Assembly (NCBI GenBank): GCA_030626845.1
Contig: DAOUTG010000004.1
Location: 1-63,985 of the forward strand
Source of the DNA: Methylococcaceae bacterium
GTDB lineage: Bacteria > Pseudomonadota > Gammaproteobacteria > Methylococcales > Methylomonadaceae
Length of the DNA stretch: 63,985 nucleotides
Reading direction: 5' to 3'
Shown here: piece after piece, positions 28,655-38,193 of the stretch
Layout: each line of letters begins with the position of its first letter
Numbering within the stretch: the stretch's first letter is position 1
Notes under the pieces: generated by a model
Seen by the model: the letters and a program-made list of their open reading frames with translations, nothing else
The model's database searches: none
Told to the model about the DNA's origin: nothing
Made by a program: the position numbers and the translations under genes

Positions 28655-29782
28655 ATGTATCTAGCCCCCTTAAACTACGATCGTTTTTTCAAAAAGGTCT
28701 TTAGCGATAAAGCCATCGCCCAACAATTTTTAGAAGATTTTTTAGAAACTAAAATTGAAGAAATAGAAATTCTCAAGGAAAAACATCGGGTAACCGATGA
28801 TGCCTCAATTGTTGAGTTCGACTTTCGTTGTAAAATTGATGGCAGCTACATCATTATTGATATGCAGCAATGGTATAAAATGGATGTAGTTAAACGTTTT
28901 TATCTCTATCATTCATTAAATGCCTCACTGCAACTAGAAATTTTACCTGCAAAACAACTTGTTTTGGACAGAACGAGTAAAAAAATTAGAAAAACTAAAG
29001 ATTATCGTTATGTCGAACCTGTTTTAACTCTTATTTGGATGGTTGATGATAGCCTGGGTTTTAATGAAAATTATATTAGCTATGCACTGAGTCCTGAAGT
29101 CAGTTTACAGTTTATTGAAAATGAAAAGTTATGGGCAAACCCTGAGTTAACAGAGATCATCAAAGAGCAACAAAAAGTTTTAGCCATCTTAAAAAATGAT
29201 ACCAAGGGACTGCATTTTCTACGTAAAAATAAATTAATTTTTTTATTTCAAAAAAATATTGTTAAAAATAATCTGATAGAAAAATATGTTAGATGGTTTA
29301 AATTTGCAGAAAAAACTAAAAATAAAAATAACCAAATAAAAGATTTTGAGGAATATCAACAAGATGAAATATTCTCGAAAATTATTAATCGTATTACTAA
29401 ACAAAGCTTTAATGATGAGGAAAATCAATATGTTCAAGAGCAAACTGATTTTTGGGAAAATTATAGTGATTTGACTGAACGCCTATATGACCAAGGATTG
29501 AATGATGGCAAGAAAAAAGGGTTGGAAGAAGGCAGAGAAGAAGGCAGAGAAGAAGGCAGAGAAGAAGGTAGAGAAGAAGGTAGAGAAGAAGGCAGAGAAG
29601 AAGGCAGAGAAGAAGGTAGAGAAGAAGGTAGAGAAGAAGGTGTCGAGAAAGGTAAAGAAATAGAAAAAACACAAATTGCCATCGCTTTATTAGATATTTT
29701 AGATATAGAAACTATCGTTCAAAAAACAGGCTTAAGTATAGAAACAGTACAAGCACTTAAAAATAAAGAAATTAGGGATTAG
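28655..29782 (+). CDS. Rpn-like PD-(D/E)XK nuclease with EEGR repeat array
   Basis: 375 residues, paralogous in plan to the protein at 21157. N-terminus NYDRFFKKVFSDKAIAQQFL, then the PDDEXK_2 core: VEFDFRC and YIIIDMQQW (D-x-Q in the active-site position). A helical middle (about 180-280) precedes a charged array of nine EEGR units from 12-bp repeats, then a tail ALLDILDIETIVQKTGLSIE, similar to the tail of the paralogue. Likely a DNA nuclease of the Rpn group; role in recombination or defence is inferred. The gene is 138 bases from divergent ssb and 17 bases before the K+ channel gene. Confidence 0.82.
   Translation: MYLAPLNYDRFFKKVFSDKAIAQQFLEDFLETKIEEIEILKEKHRVTDDASIVEFDFRCKIDGSYIIIDMQQWYKMDVVKRFYLYHSLNASLQLEILPAKQLVLDRTSKKIRKTKDYRYVEPVLTLIWMVDDSLGFNENYISYALSPEVSLQFIENEKLWANPELTEIIKEQQKVLAILKNDTKGLHFLRKNKLIFLFQKNIVKNNLIEKYVRWFKFAEKTKNKNNQIKDFEEYQQDEIFSKIINRITKQSFNDEENQYVQEQTDFWENYSDLTERLYDQGLNDGKKKGLEEGREEGREEGREEGREEGREEGREEGREEGREEGREEGVEKGKEIEKTQIAIALLDILDIETIVQKTGLSIETVQALKNKEIRD
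29525..29641 (+). repeat. 12-bp coding tandem repeat, nine full EEGR units
   Basis: Units read GAAGAAGG(C/T)AGA. The third-base variants follow the order C C C T T C C T T then a partial T unit, so a four-unit block (C C T T, 48 bp) appears twice. This is the footprint of a segmental duplication within the array. Confidence 0.92.
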
Positions 29783-29799
29783 TCATCTTTTTTGTTGTT

Positions 29800-31386
29800 A
29801 TGAAACGATTCCTAATTTACAGTGCTTATACTTTAAAAACCTCAAAACGCTATACCCGTAGTAAACGTTTTTGCTATAACCTTTTGGAAAACCCACGAAA
29901 TCAGATGAAATCACGTTTCGATGTGTTTATGATTTGTCTGGTTATGCTAAGTGTTTTTTTACTCATTTATGAGGTTGATGGTGAACTTGGTCAATTAGGG
30001 AAAGTTTTTGAACATTTTGTGGTTTCTATTTTTGTTATTGAATACTTAATCCGTGGTTGGTTGTATAGTGATAGCCATAAAATTATTATTGAATATTATG
30101 AAAAATCTGATTATTTAAACACTCCTTTTCGATCATCAGAGGTTTTTAAAAAAATTCTTCTAAAAAAGCTACACTACATTTTTTCACCTGTCGCTATTAT
30201 TGATTTATTAGCCATTCTTCCAAGCTATCGTCCGCTTCGTTTTTTACGCATTTTTTTAATTTTCCGCTTATTTAAGTTATTTCGCTATTCTAATAGCATT
30301 AAATTATTTGCAGACGTTTTAAATAGTAAACGTTTTGAGTTAATCACTTTATTAGTGTTTATTGGTTTTTTAGTTTTTATTGCTAGTATTGGGCTTTATT
30401 TATTTGAAAATGAAGCTAAAGAAGGCGAAATACTGCCTTTATATGATGCCTTTTATTGGGCAATTGTGACACTTTCTACGGTAGGTTATGGTGATATTGC
30501 ACCAAAGACAGTTGAAGGGCGTTTAGTGGCAATGGCTTTAATTATTAGTGGCTTAGGGGCATTATCTTTTTTTACTTCAATTATTGTTGCAGCTTTTAGT
30601 GAAAAAATGTATATCCTTCGTGAAAATAGAACTTATGCAGAATTAGATCATTATGATGAATTTGTTATTATTTGTGGTTTCGGTCGAGTGGGTCAAGAAA
30701 TTGCTAAACAACTAAAAAATGACAAAATGCAGTTTATTGTGATTGATAAAAATGAAAATAATATCAAACACGCCCGCCATCAAAATATTTTAGCGATTCA
30801 TGATGATGCCAGCCAAAATGAGGTGTTATTAAAAGCGGGGATTAATCAGGGTGCTATTGCTATTTTATCCACAACAGGTAATGATGTTTCAAATGTTTAT
30901 ATTACCTTAACAAGTCGTGTTCTTAATATAAAAATTAAGATTATTTCACGCGTAAATTGTGATGAAAATATAAAAAAATTACAACAGGCAGGTGCGGATC
31001 ATGTTATTCAACCGTTTGAAATTGCAGGATTGTTAGCAGTTGAATATTTGGGTCAACCTGTTGCCTTTGAAGCTGTTTTAGGCATTTTACAAGGACATAA
31101 ACATGTTCTAATGGATACCTTAGTCGTTTATCAAAACTCTATGCTAGAAGGACTTAGAATTGATGAAATAAATTTTCAACAGCGTAAGTTACGGTTAGTA
31201 GGGGTTATTAGTTCAGAAACTAAACACCGGAAACATCGAAATCGTTATCAAGTAAAGCATCAACATTTTTTCTTTAACCCTGAAAAATATTTTGTTTGTA
31301 AGAAAAATGATATTTTAGTCGTCCTAGGTCGTGACCTCAGTATTGAGCATTTTCGAGATCAAATTGAAAAAAGTCGGTTAAAATGA
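29800..31386 (+). CDS. Voltage-gated-type potassium channel with RCK domain
   Basis: 528 residues. Six-helix ion channel: S1 near 42-57, S2 near 72-88, S4 with spaced positive charges (R144, R147, R150, R156, K159, R162), pore helix and selectivity filter TVGYGD (227-232), S6 to about 268. A TrkA-N/RCK domain follows with the Rossmann motif GFGRVG (293-298), then a TrkA-C-like end. Such channels (Kch-like) are gated by ligands at the RCK ring, and the S4 charges suggest voltage sensing. The next gene, a separate RCK protein, starts inside its stop codon (4-base overlap), so the two are probably made and assembled together. Confidence 0.92.
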   Translation: MKRFLIYSAYTLKTSKRYTRSKRFCYNLLENPRNQMKSRFDVFMICLVMLSVFLLIYEVDGELGQLGKVFEHFVVSIFVIEYLIRGWLYSDSHKIIIEYYEKSDYLNTPFRSSEVFKKILLKKLHYIFSPVAIIDLLAILPSYRPLRFLRIFLIFRLFKLFRYSNSIKLFADVLNSKRFELITLLVFIGFLVFIASIGLYLFENEAKEGEILPLYDAFYWAIVTLSTVGYGDIAPKTVEGRLVAMALIISGLGALSFFTSIIVAAFSEKMYILRENRTYAELDHYDEFVIICGFGRVGQEIAKQLKNDKMQFIVIDKNENNIKHARHQNILAIHDDASQNEVLLKAGINQGAIAILSTTGNDVSNVYITLTSRVLNIKIKIISRVNCDENIKKLQQAGADHVIQPFEIAGLLAVEYLGQPVAFEAVLGILQGHKHVLMDTLVVYQNSMLEGLRIDEINFQQRKLRLVGVISSETKHRKHRNRYQVKHQHFFFNPEKYFVCKKNDILVVLGRDLSIEHFRDQIEKSRLK

Positions 31387-32075
31387 AAAAAATTGTTATT
31401 TTTGGTTATAACCGACTGTCATTTGAAGCTATGTCACGTTTAGATTTATCTATTTATGAGATATTAATTGTTGAGACGGATAAAAAACAATTTGAACTAG
31501 CTAAAGCGCATGATTTTAACGTTATCTATATTGATTTTCATAGCGATGATGATTTACGTGCTATTGGTATAGAGAAAGATATAACCGTGATTTTTTGTTT
31601 TTTTCCCAATGATGCTGATAATGTTTTTTTAATACTTTCTGTCCGTGCATTAAACAAAAAGATACCTATTATTACTACCGTTGAAACGCAAGGAGCCGCT
31701 GAAAAATTATTAGCGGCTGGGGCTAATAAAATCATTGACCCTTATGAAATTTGTGGTCGAAAAATTTATGAACTCATAAAAAAACCTGATATGACCCATA
31801 TTTTGGATCATACCGTTTTCGGTCGCCATGATTTAAATATGGCAGAAGTTGAAATTCCAGCAGGTTGTTATTTAGAGGGTAAATTGGTTAATGATTTAAA
31901 TCTTGATGAAACTGCTAATTTAATTTTAATTGGCATTGTTGATAAGAAACTTGGAGAAAACTTACATTTTTCTTTGGGTGAAAAGCAGCATAAAATTGAT
32001 GCAGGGGATATTTTGGTGGTGATGGGACCTTCAAGGGATATTAGACTATTTAAAAAAGAGGTAAGCAATGTTTGA
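31383..32075 (+). CDS. Standalone RCK/TrkA-type regulatory protein
   Basis: 230 residues: an N-terminal Rossmann-like TrkA-N domain (KKIVIFGYNRLSFEAM, with GYNRLS instead of the usual GxGxxG, so nucleotide binding may be altered) and a TrkA-C domain (about 150-225, EVEIPAGCYLEGKLV through DILVVMGP). Translationally coupled to the K+ channel gene upstream (ATGA overlap) and overlapping dsbB downstream by 8 bases. Likely a second ring subunit or modulator of that channel; this is inferred from context. Confidence 0.85.
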   Translation: MKKIVIFGYNRLSFEAMSRLDLSIYEILIVETDKKQFELAKAHDFNVIYIDFHSDDDLRAIGIEKDITVIFCFFPNDADNVFLILSVRALNKKIPIITTVETQGAAEKLLAAGANKIIDPYEICGRKIYELIKKPDMTHILDHTVFGRHDLNMAEVEIPAGCYLEGKLVNDLNLDETANLILIGIVDKKLGENLHFSLGEKQHKIDAGDILVVMGPSRDIRLFKKEVSNV

Positions 32076-32586
32076 AATGATAAAATTTAATGCCAGAATT
32101 TGGTTTTTGTTGGGATTTATGAGTTGTGTATTAATGTTAGCAACAGGGGCATTCTTTCAGATTATAATGGACTTACAACCTTGTCCTTTATGTATTTCAC
32201 AGCGTATTGCTATTTTTGTGCTAGGCATTGTTTTTTTGATTGCGGCAATTCATAATCCTTTAGAAATTGGCCGCAAAATTTATGCAATTTTAGGAATGAT
32301 TGTCGCTTTAATGGGTGCATCAGTATCAGTACGCCATGTTTGGATACAAAATATGCCTAAAGATGAAGTCCCTGAGTGCGGCCCTGGATTAGACTATATT
32401 TTTGAAAACTTCCCTTTCATTGAAACGGTTAAATTAATGTTAAATGGAACAGGGGAATGTGCAGAAGTGTTGTGGACATTTTTAGGATTGAGTATTCCCG
32501 CTTGGACATTGGTGGCTTTTATCGTCTTGGCAATAACCAGTTTATTACAAGCTTGGAATCAAGTGTCAAGTTTTGAACGTTTTTAG
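32068..32586 (+). CDS. dsbB: Disulfide bond formation protein DsbB
   Basis: 172 residues, four-helix inner-membrane protein that reoxidises DsbA and passes electrons to quinone. Seen: the first active pair C39-C42 in QPCPLC followed by QRIAIF, and the periplasmic-loop pair C104 and C131. GAGG six bases upstream supports the ATG at 32068, which overlaps the RCK gene. Its place in a K+ channel operon is unusual; dsbA is not in the window. Confidence 0.94.
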   Translation: MFEMIKFNARIWFLLGFMSCVLMLATGAFFQIIMDLQPCPLCISQRIAIFVLGIVFLIAAIHNPLEIGRKIYAILGMIVALMGASVSVRHVWIQNMPKDEVPECGPGLDYIFENFPFIETVKLMLNGTGECAEVLWTFLGLSIPAWTLVAFIVLAITSLLQAWNQVSSFERF

Positions 32587-32589
32587 TGT

Positions 32590-32614
32590 GTAAGGTGGGT
32601 AATACCCACCCTAC
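32590..32614 (+). terminator. GTAGGGTGGGTA-type palindrome, likely dsbB terminator
   Basis: GTAAGGTGGGTA and TACCCACCCTAC flank a single A: a 12-bp stem with one mismatch, then TTTTCACTTT. It lies between the convergent dsbB and glgP stops. Related stems occur at 35162-35195 and, decayed, at 61519-61543. Confidence 0.6.
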
Positions 32615-32622
32615 TTTTCACT

Positions 32623-35127
32623 TTATTTAGCTTTAATCTTAATGGTATCCAACTTCCAAATATCGTGATTATAGTCACTAATAGTTCGGTCAGTCGAAAA
32701 TTTTCCACTACTAGCACAGTTTAAGATACTCATTTTTGTCCAACGTTTTTTGTCATTATAAGCAAGCTCAACTTGTTTTTGCGCGTTAATATAACTCCGA
32801 AAATCTGCAATAGTCATCCACGGATCATGCGGACTTTTAAGTGAATTGATAATATCATCAAAAATACCAGGTTCAAACTGGTTAAAATGTCCACACTCCA
32901 ATAAATTCATCACTTTGTTTAAATCTTCATCTTCATTAATCATCCCTTGAGGATTATAATGATGGCGTAGCTCTTCAACTTCGGTTTCAGTTAAACCAAA
33001 TAAGAAAAAATTCTCTTCGCCGACTTCTTCGCGTATTTCAATATTCGCACCGTCCAATGTGCCAATGGTTAATGCACCATTCATCATGAATTTCATGTTT
33101 CCTGTGCCTGAAGCTTCTTTACCTGCGGTGGAAATTTGTTCAGATAAATCAGCCCCCGGACAAATTTTTTCCATCGCTGAAACGCGATAATTTGACATAA
33201 AAACAAGCTTTAATTTATTACCAACATCAGGATCATTATTGATTACATTGGCCACATTATTAATTAATTTAATAATATTTTTTGCCATTACATAACCAGG
33301 GGCTGCCTTACCCCCAATTAAAACGGTACGGTTTGTCCAGTTTCCAATATCACCTTTTTTGATACGCTCATAGAGGTGAATAACATGAAGCACATTCAAC
33401 AGTTGACGTTTATATTCATGAATCCGTTTAACTTGTATATCAAATAAAGAATTAACGTCTAATTCAATATTCATTTCTTGCTTATTATAATCAATCAAGC
33501 GTTGTTTACTGCTTTGTTGAATTTTATACCAAGCATCGCCAAATTTTTTATTAGTCGCATAAGGTTTTAGTTTTTCTAATTGGGATAAGTCTGTCACCCA
33601 ACTATCACCAATGGTTTTTGTAATCAACTCAGCAAGATCAGGATTACAAGCGGCTAACCAACGTCTAGGGGTGACACCATTAGTTTTATTATTAAATTTA
33701 TTTGGACAAAAATCATAAAAATCTTTGAACAAACCTTGTTGTAATAATTGCGAGTGTAGTTCTGCAACCCCATTAACAGAAAAACTACCGACAATCGCAA
33801 GGTATGCCATTCTCACTTGTTTTTCATGCCCTTCTTCGATAATTGACATGGCTGCCATTTTACCGCTATCCCCTGGCCAATGCGCTGAAACTTCTGCCAT
33901 AAAATGGGCATTAATTTCAAAAATTATTTCCATTAATCGGGGTAATAAATGCTGCATTAAACCGACTGACCATCTTTCTAACGCTTCTGGTAATAGAGTA
34001 TGATTAGTATAAGCCATGGTGTGCGTGGTAATGTCCCATGCCTTAGTCCAACCTAGACCATGATGATCCATCAATAGTCGCATTAACTCTGCAACAGCAA
34101 TACTTGGATGGGTATCGTTAAGTTGGAAACAGTTTTTCTCAGCAAAATGGGTGAAATCAGAGCCATTATGAGCCACCCAGTTAGCCACCACATCTTGTAA
34201 ACTGGCAGAGGCTAATAAATATTGTTGCTGTAAACGAAGTGCTTTACCATTTTCATTCGCATCATTGGGATACAATACCATGGTAATGTTTTCAGCATTA
34301 TTTTTAGAGGCAACCGATTCTGCATAATCGCCTGCATTGAATTCTTGCAAGTCAAAAACTTCAGTAGCAGTTGCTTTCCATAAACGCAACGTATTGACCG
34401 TACCATTTTGATAACCTGGAATAGGCGTATCATAAGGAACAGCAACAATATCATGGGTATCAACCCAACAACGTCTTTCTTGACCGTGTTCATCAATGTA
34501 GATATCAGTGCGTCCACCAAACTTTATCATTTGACTAAATTCAGGACGTTCTATTTCCCAAACATTACCATTTTTTAACCAATGATCGGGGTTTTCAATT
34601 TGTTCTCCATTAGAGATAGATTGGCTAAACATGCCATATTCATAACGAAGTCCATAACCTGTGACAGGTAATTGTAGCGTGGCACAACTATCAATAAAAC
34701 AAGCGGCTAATCGACCTAAGCCACCGTTTCCAAGACCTGCATCAACTTCAATTTCTTCCAATTCTTCTAGGTCTAATCCTAAATCGTACATTGCTTTTGA
34801 GACTATATCTGAAACACCTAAATTTAACATGGCATTACTTAAGCTACGTCCCATCAAAAATTCCATTGACAGATAATAAGCACGCTTACAGTTACTCTCT
34901 TGATACGCATTGAATGTATTTTTCCAACGCTCAATCATGCGATCACTAATCGCCATAGATAAGGCTTCGTAAGCATAATGTGGTGAACGACAGTTTTCAT
35001 CTCGTCCTAAACGATGACCATAGTAGCGTTTAAAATCATCAATAAAGTTTTGCCTGTTCATTCCCAAATGCGGTAATCTACAAATGATCGCTTTAGGTTT
35101 GCTTTTTTGAAAGACTCTATGAGGCAT
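32623..35127 (-). CDS. glgP: Glycogen/starch/alpha-glucan phosphorylase
   Basis: 834 residues, GT35 family. It releases glucose-1-phosphate from alpha-1,4-glucans using PLP phosphate chemistry. Seen: N-terminal YYGHRLGRDENCRSPHYAYEAL, YYLSMEFLMGRSL, GNGGLGRLAACF, QLNDTHPSIA, and the PLP-lysine segment EASGTGNMKFMMNGALTIGT. Full length. Implies glycogen storage, though no glgA, glgB or glgC is nearby. It follows secA on the same strand with a hairpin in the 98-base gap. AAGG eight bases upstream supports the start. Confidence 0.96.
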   Translation of the reverse strand: MPHRVFQKSKPKAIICRLPHLGMNRQNFIDDFKRYYGHRLGRDENCRSPHYAYEALSMAISDRMIERWKNTFNAYQESNCKRAYYLSMEFLMGRSLSNAMLNLGVSDIVSKAMYDLGLDLEELEEIEVDAGLGNGGLGRLAACFIDSCATLQLPVTGYGLRYEYGMFSQSISNGEQIENPDHWLKNGNVWEIERPEFSQMIKFGGRTDIYIDEHGQERRCWVDTHDIVAVPYDTPIPGYQNGTVNTLRLWKATATEVFDLQEFNAGDYAESVASKNNAENITMVLYPNDANENGKALRLQQQYLLASASLQDVVANWVAHNGSDFTHFAEKNCFQLNDTHPSIAVAELMRLLMDHHGLGWTKAWDITTHTMAYTNHTLLPEALERWSVGLMQHLLPRLMEIIFEINAHFMAEVSAHWPGDSGKMAAMSIIEEGHEKQVRMAYLAIVGSFSVNGVAELHSQLLQQGLFKDFYDFCPNKFNNKTNGVTPRRWLAACNPDLAELITKTIGDSWVTDLSQLEKLKPYATNKKFGDAWYKIQQSSKQRLIDYNKQEMNIELDVNSLFDIQVKRIHEYKRQLLNVLHVIHLYERIKKGDIGNWTNRTVLIGGKAAPGYVMAKNIIKLINNVANVINNDPDVGNKLKLVFMSNYRVSAMEKICPGADLSEQISTAGKEASGTGNMKFMMNGALTIGTLDGANIEIREEVGEENFFLFGLTETEVEELRHHYNPQGMINEDEDLNKVMNLLECGHFNQFEPGIFDDIINSLKSPHDPWMTIADFRSYINAQKQVELAYNDKKRWTKMSILNCASSGKFSTDRTISDYNHDIWKLDTIKIKAK

Positions 35128-35161
35128 AGGTGTACCTTTAAAATTTTATAAATTAAGGGGG

Positions 35162-35195
35162 TTGCGTAGGGTGAGCTAAGCCCCACCCTACGCAA
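35162..35195. repeat. GCGTAGGGTG palindromic repeat between secA and glgP
   Basis: TTGCGTAGGGTG (35162-35173) pairs exactly with CACCCTACGCAA (35184-35195) across a 10-base loop. It belongs to the widespread 'GTAGGGTGGG' class of intergenic hairpins found in many bacteria. May end secA transcription but lacks a T tract. Confidence 0.7.
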
Positions 35196-35225
35196 TCATA
35201 AATGAATGATTTTTTTGAGATAAGT

Positions 35226-37961
35226 TTAAGTTAATTTACCGTGGCATTGTTTATATTTTTTTCCGCTTCCACAAGGACAAGGATCATTGCGACCTGTTTT
35301 AGCATTATCACGTGTGAAGGGTTGAGCGACTTCTCCTGTATTAGCGTCATCAAGAATAGCATGTTGTTCAGATGAATCATTGTCTAAAATAGATTCAGCT
35401 GATGCATGTTCAAAGTGCATTTCTTGCTGGGCTTGCACTTGACGTTGTTCTTCAATCTCTTCTACATCTTCTTCACTAGCGACTTCAACCTTAGATAAGA
35501 TGCCGATAATTTCATATTTAACATGATCTAAAAGACTGGTAAACATTTCAAACGATTCACGCTTATATTCTTGTTTAGGATCTTTTTGGGCATAACCTCT
35601 AAAATGAATACCTTGGCGTAAATAATCCATGGCCGCTAAATGCTCTTTCCAATTATTATCTAGCACCTGTAACATCACCGATTTTTCAAAATTACGGAGC
35701 ACATCGGTGGTAATTTTTTCCTCTTTTTCAAGATACAAATCATTTAATGATTTATTCAATAAAGTACGCAAGCTTTGTTCTTGTAAACTTTTATCTTCGG
35801 CTAATAGTTTAGTAATCGATAGCTCTAATAAAAATTCATCTTTTAAATGGGTTTCTAGTCCTTCAATATTCCATTGCTCTTCCATTGTTTTAGGTGGAAT
35901 ATATTGGGTAATCACACTATTAAGCACATCTTCACGAATGGCAGTAATGATTTCTGAAATATCCTCAGAGGCCATTAATTCATTACGTTGTTCATAAATT
36001 ACTTTACGTTGATCGTTAGCCACATCATCATAAGATAAAACTTCTTTACGCTGATCGAAATTACGCCCTTCAACCTTACGTTGTGCATTTTCAATAGAAC
36101 GTGTTACCCATGGATGCTCAATAGCTTCATCCTCATCCATGCCTAATTTTTTCATTAATCCTGCGACTTTTTCAGAAGCAAAAATACGCATTAAATCATC
36201 TTCTAAGGATAAATAAAAACGGGTAGAACCAGGATCGCCTTGACGACCTGAACGTCCTCTTAATTGATTATCAATTCGGCGTGACTCATGACGTTCAGAA
36301 CCAATAACATGAAGCCCTCCACTTTCAATCACCTGATTATGTCTTTCCAACCATACACTACGGGTTTTATCTTTTTCTACCTTAGTTGCCTCATCGCCTA
36401 AAGTAGCTAACTCAGCATCTAGGTTGCCTCCTAAAACAATATCCGTTCCCCGTCCTGCCATATTGGTTGCAATCGTTATTGCCCCTGGCATTCCTGCTTG
36501 TTCAATAATATGGGCTTCACGCTCATGTTGTTTTGCATTTAAAACTTCATGTTTAACTTTTTGTTGCGTTAATAACGATGAAATTAATTCAGAGGTTTCA
36601 ATTGAGGTTGTTCCGACAAGCGCTGGTTGTCCCCGTTCAACACAATCTTTAATATCCAGTGAAATAGCCCGATATTTTTCCATAGCAGATAAATAAATTA
36701 AATCACCTTTATCGGCACGAATCATGGGTCGATGCGTTGGAATGACAACCACTTCAAGTCCATAAATTTTATTTAACTCAAAAGCTTCTGTATCGGCTGT
36801 TCCTGTCATACCTGATAATTTTTCGTATAAACGAAAATAGTTTTGGAAAGTAATTGAAGCAAGCGTTTGATTTTCATCCTTAATAGCTACGCCTTCTTTT
36901 GCCTCTATTGCTTGGTGCAAACCTTCGGACCAGCGTCGCCCCTGCATCACTCGACCGGTAAATTCATCAACAATCATCACCTCTTCATTAGTGACAATAT
37001 AATCAACATCCCGCTTAAATAATCCATGCGCTCTTAATGAAGCATTTAAATAGTGCATTAAACGAATATTACTAGGATCATAAAGGCTCTCACCTTCACT
37101 CATCAACCCATGTTCAACCATTAAATTTTCAATATGCTCATGACCTGCTTCAGTTAAATGAACCTGCCGGGTTTTTTCATCAATTGAATAATCACCCTCA
37201 CCCTCTTCTTCTTGTTGTTGCGTTAATAAAGGGACGAGTTTATTGGCTTGGATATAGGGTTCAGTACCATCATCCGTTGCCCCTGAAATAATCAAAGGGG
37301 TTCTTGCTTCATCAATTAAAATAGAGTCAACTTCATCGACAATCGCAAAGTATAAATCACGCTGAACTTTTTGTGACAAACTAAAGGCCATGTTATCGCG
37401 TAGATAGTCAAAGCCAAATTCATTATTAGTTCCATAAGTAATATCGGCAGCATAGGCTTCTCGACGTTCGGTAGAATCCATCTCACTTAGGATAACACCT
37501 GTAGTTAATCCTAAAAAACTATAAAGCTTAGACATCCATTGAGAATCACGTTCTGCTAAATAATCATTAACCGTAACAATATGGACACCGCGTTCAGGGA
37601 GTGCATTTAAATAGGCTGCCAACGTTGCCATCAGGGTTTTTCCTTCCCCTGTTTTCATTTCAGCAATTTTTGAATCATCTAATACCATGCCGCCGATAAA
37701 TTGTACATCAAAATGACGCATATCAAAAACACGGTTAGAAGCTTCTCTAACTGCTGCAAACGCTTCTGGAATCAAATCTTCAAGTGTTTCGCCTTTGGCT
37801 AAACGTGTTTTGAATATTTGAGTTTTAGCCTGCAAATCTTCATCAGATAATTTTTCGTATTCAGAAGTGTAGGTGTTAACTTTTTTAACAACCTTCATTT
37901 TCTTTTTAATTAGTCTGTCATTACGACTGCCTACTACTACTTTAACCAGCTTACCGAGCAT
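35226..37961 (-). CDS. secA: Preprotein translocase ATPase SecA
   Basis: 911 residues, full length. Motor that pushes preproteins through SecYEG. Seen: [20 protein letters not shown] (Walker A, about 85-104), [19 protein letters not shown] (Walker B region), [27 protein letters not shown], the helical scaffold, and a C-terminal SEC-C zinc motif with C-x-C-x8-C-H ([19 protein letters not shown]) that binds SecB and phospholipid. Upstream GGA in CGGAATTAAGT fits the start. Gene is alone with a hairpin downstream. Confidence 0.98.
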   Translation of the reverse strand: MLGKLVKVVVGSRNDRLIKKKMKVVKKVNTYTSEYEKLSDEDLQAKTQIFKTRLAKGETLEDLIPEAFAAVREASNRVFDMRHFDVQFIGGMVLDDSKIAEMKTGEGKTLMATLAAYLNALPERGVHIVTVNDYLAERDSQWMSKLYSFLGLTTGVILSEMDSTERREAYAADITYGTNNEFGFDYLRDNMAFSLSQKVQRDLYFAIVDEVDSILIDEARTPLIISGATDDGTEPYIQANKLVPLLTQQQEEEGEGDYSIDEKTRQVHLTEAGHEHIENLMVEHGLMSEGESLYDPSNIRLMHYLNASLRAHGLFKRDVDYIVTNEEVMIVDEFTGRVMQGRRWSEGLHQAIEAKEGVAIKDENQTLASITFQNYFRLYEKLSGMTGTADTEAFELNKIYGLEVVVIPTHRPMIRADKGDLIYLSAMEKYRAISLDIKDCVERGQPALVGTTSIETSELISSLLTQQKVKHEVLNAKQHEREAHIIEQAGMPGAITIATNMAGRGTDIVLGGNLDAELATLGDEATKVEKDKTRSVWLERHNQVIESGGLHVIGSERHESRRIDNQLRGRSGRQGDPGSTRFYLSLEDDLMRIFASEKVAGLMKKLGMDEDEAIEHPWVTRSIENAQRKVEGRNFDQRKEVLSYDDVANDQRKVIYEQRNELMASEDISEIITAIREDVLNSVITQYIPPKTMEEQWNIEGLETHLKDEFLLELSITKLLAEDKSLQEQSLRTLLNKSLNDLYLEKEEKITTDVLRNFEKSVMLQVLDNNWKEHLAAMDYLRQGIHFRGYAQKDPKQEYKRESFEMFTSLLDHVKYEIIGILSKVEVASEEDVEEIEEQRQVQAQQEMHFEHASAESILDNDSSEQHAILDDANTGEVAQPFTRDNAKTGRNDPCPCGSGKKYKQCHGKLT

Positions 37962-38110
37962 ACTTAATTCCGATGAAATGAAAAGATTGAAAAAAACAGG
38001 ATATTATATACCGTAAGTTGGTGTTATTTCCAAATTAATGGATTTCTAGAATAAATTGTGGATGAGGAAAAACTATTCGACTAAGCATTACTTTTGTTAT
38101 TTAAGTTCTC

Positions 38111-38134
38111 TATATATGATAAAAATGTAAAATC
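38111..38134. repeat. Possible left-end remnant of the MITE-like repeat
   Basis: TATATATGATAAAAATGTAA and the next four bases resemble the left end of copy C (GTATATTATAAAAATGTAA). No matching right end is found before the next gene. Weak. Confidence 0.3.
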
Positions 38135-38193
38135 CTGATTTTGACATGAATCAAACGTCTACAGCATTAATGGGTACAAATGACCGAGTTATT

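Noticed and set aside
29525-29641. CRISPR-like array
   Set aside because: Units are contiguous 12-mers without spacers and lie in frame within a gene.
29461-29682. Leu/Ser/Phe-rich open frames on the minus strand opposite the EEGR repeats
   Set aside because: They exist only because the 12-bp repeat has no stops in several frames; no start signals.
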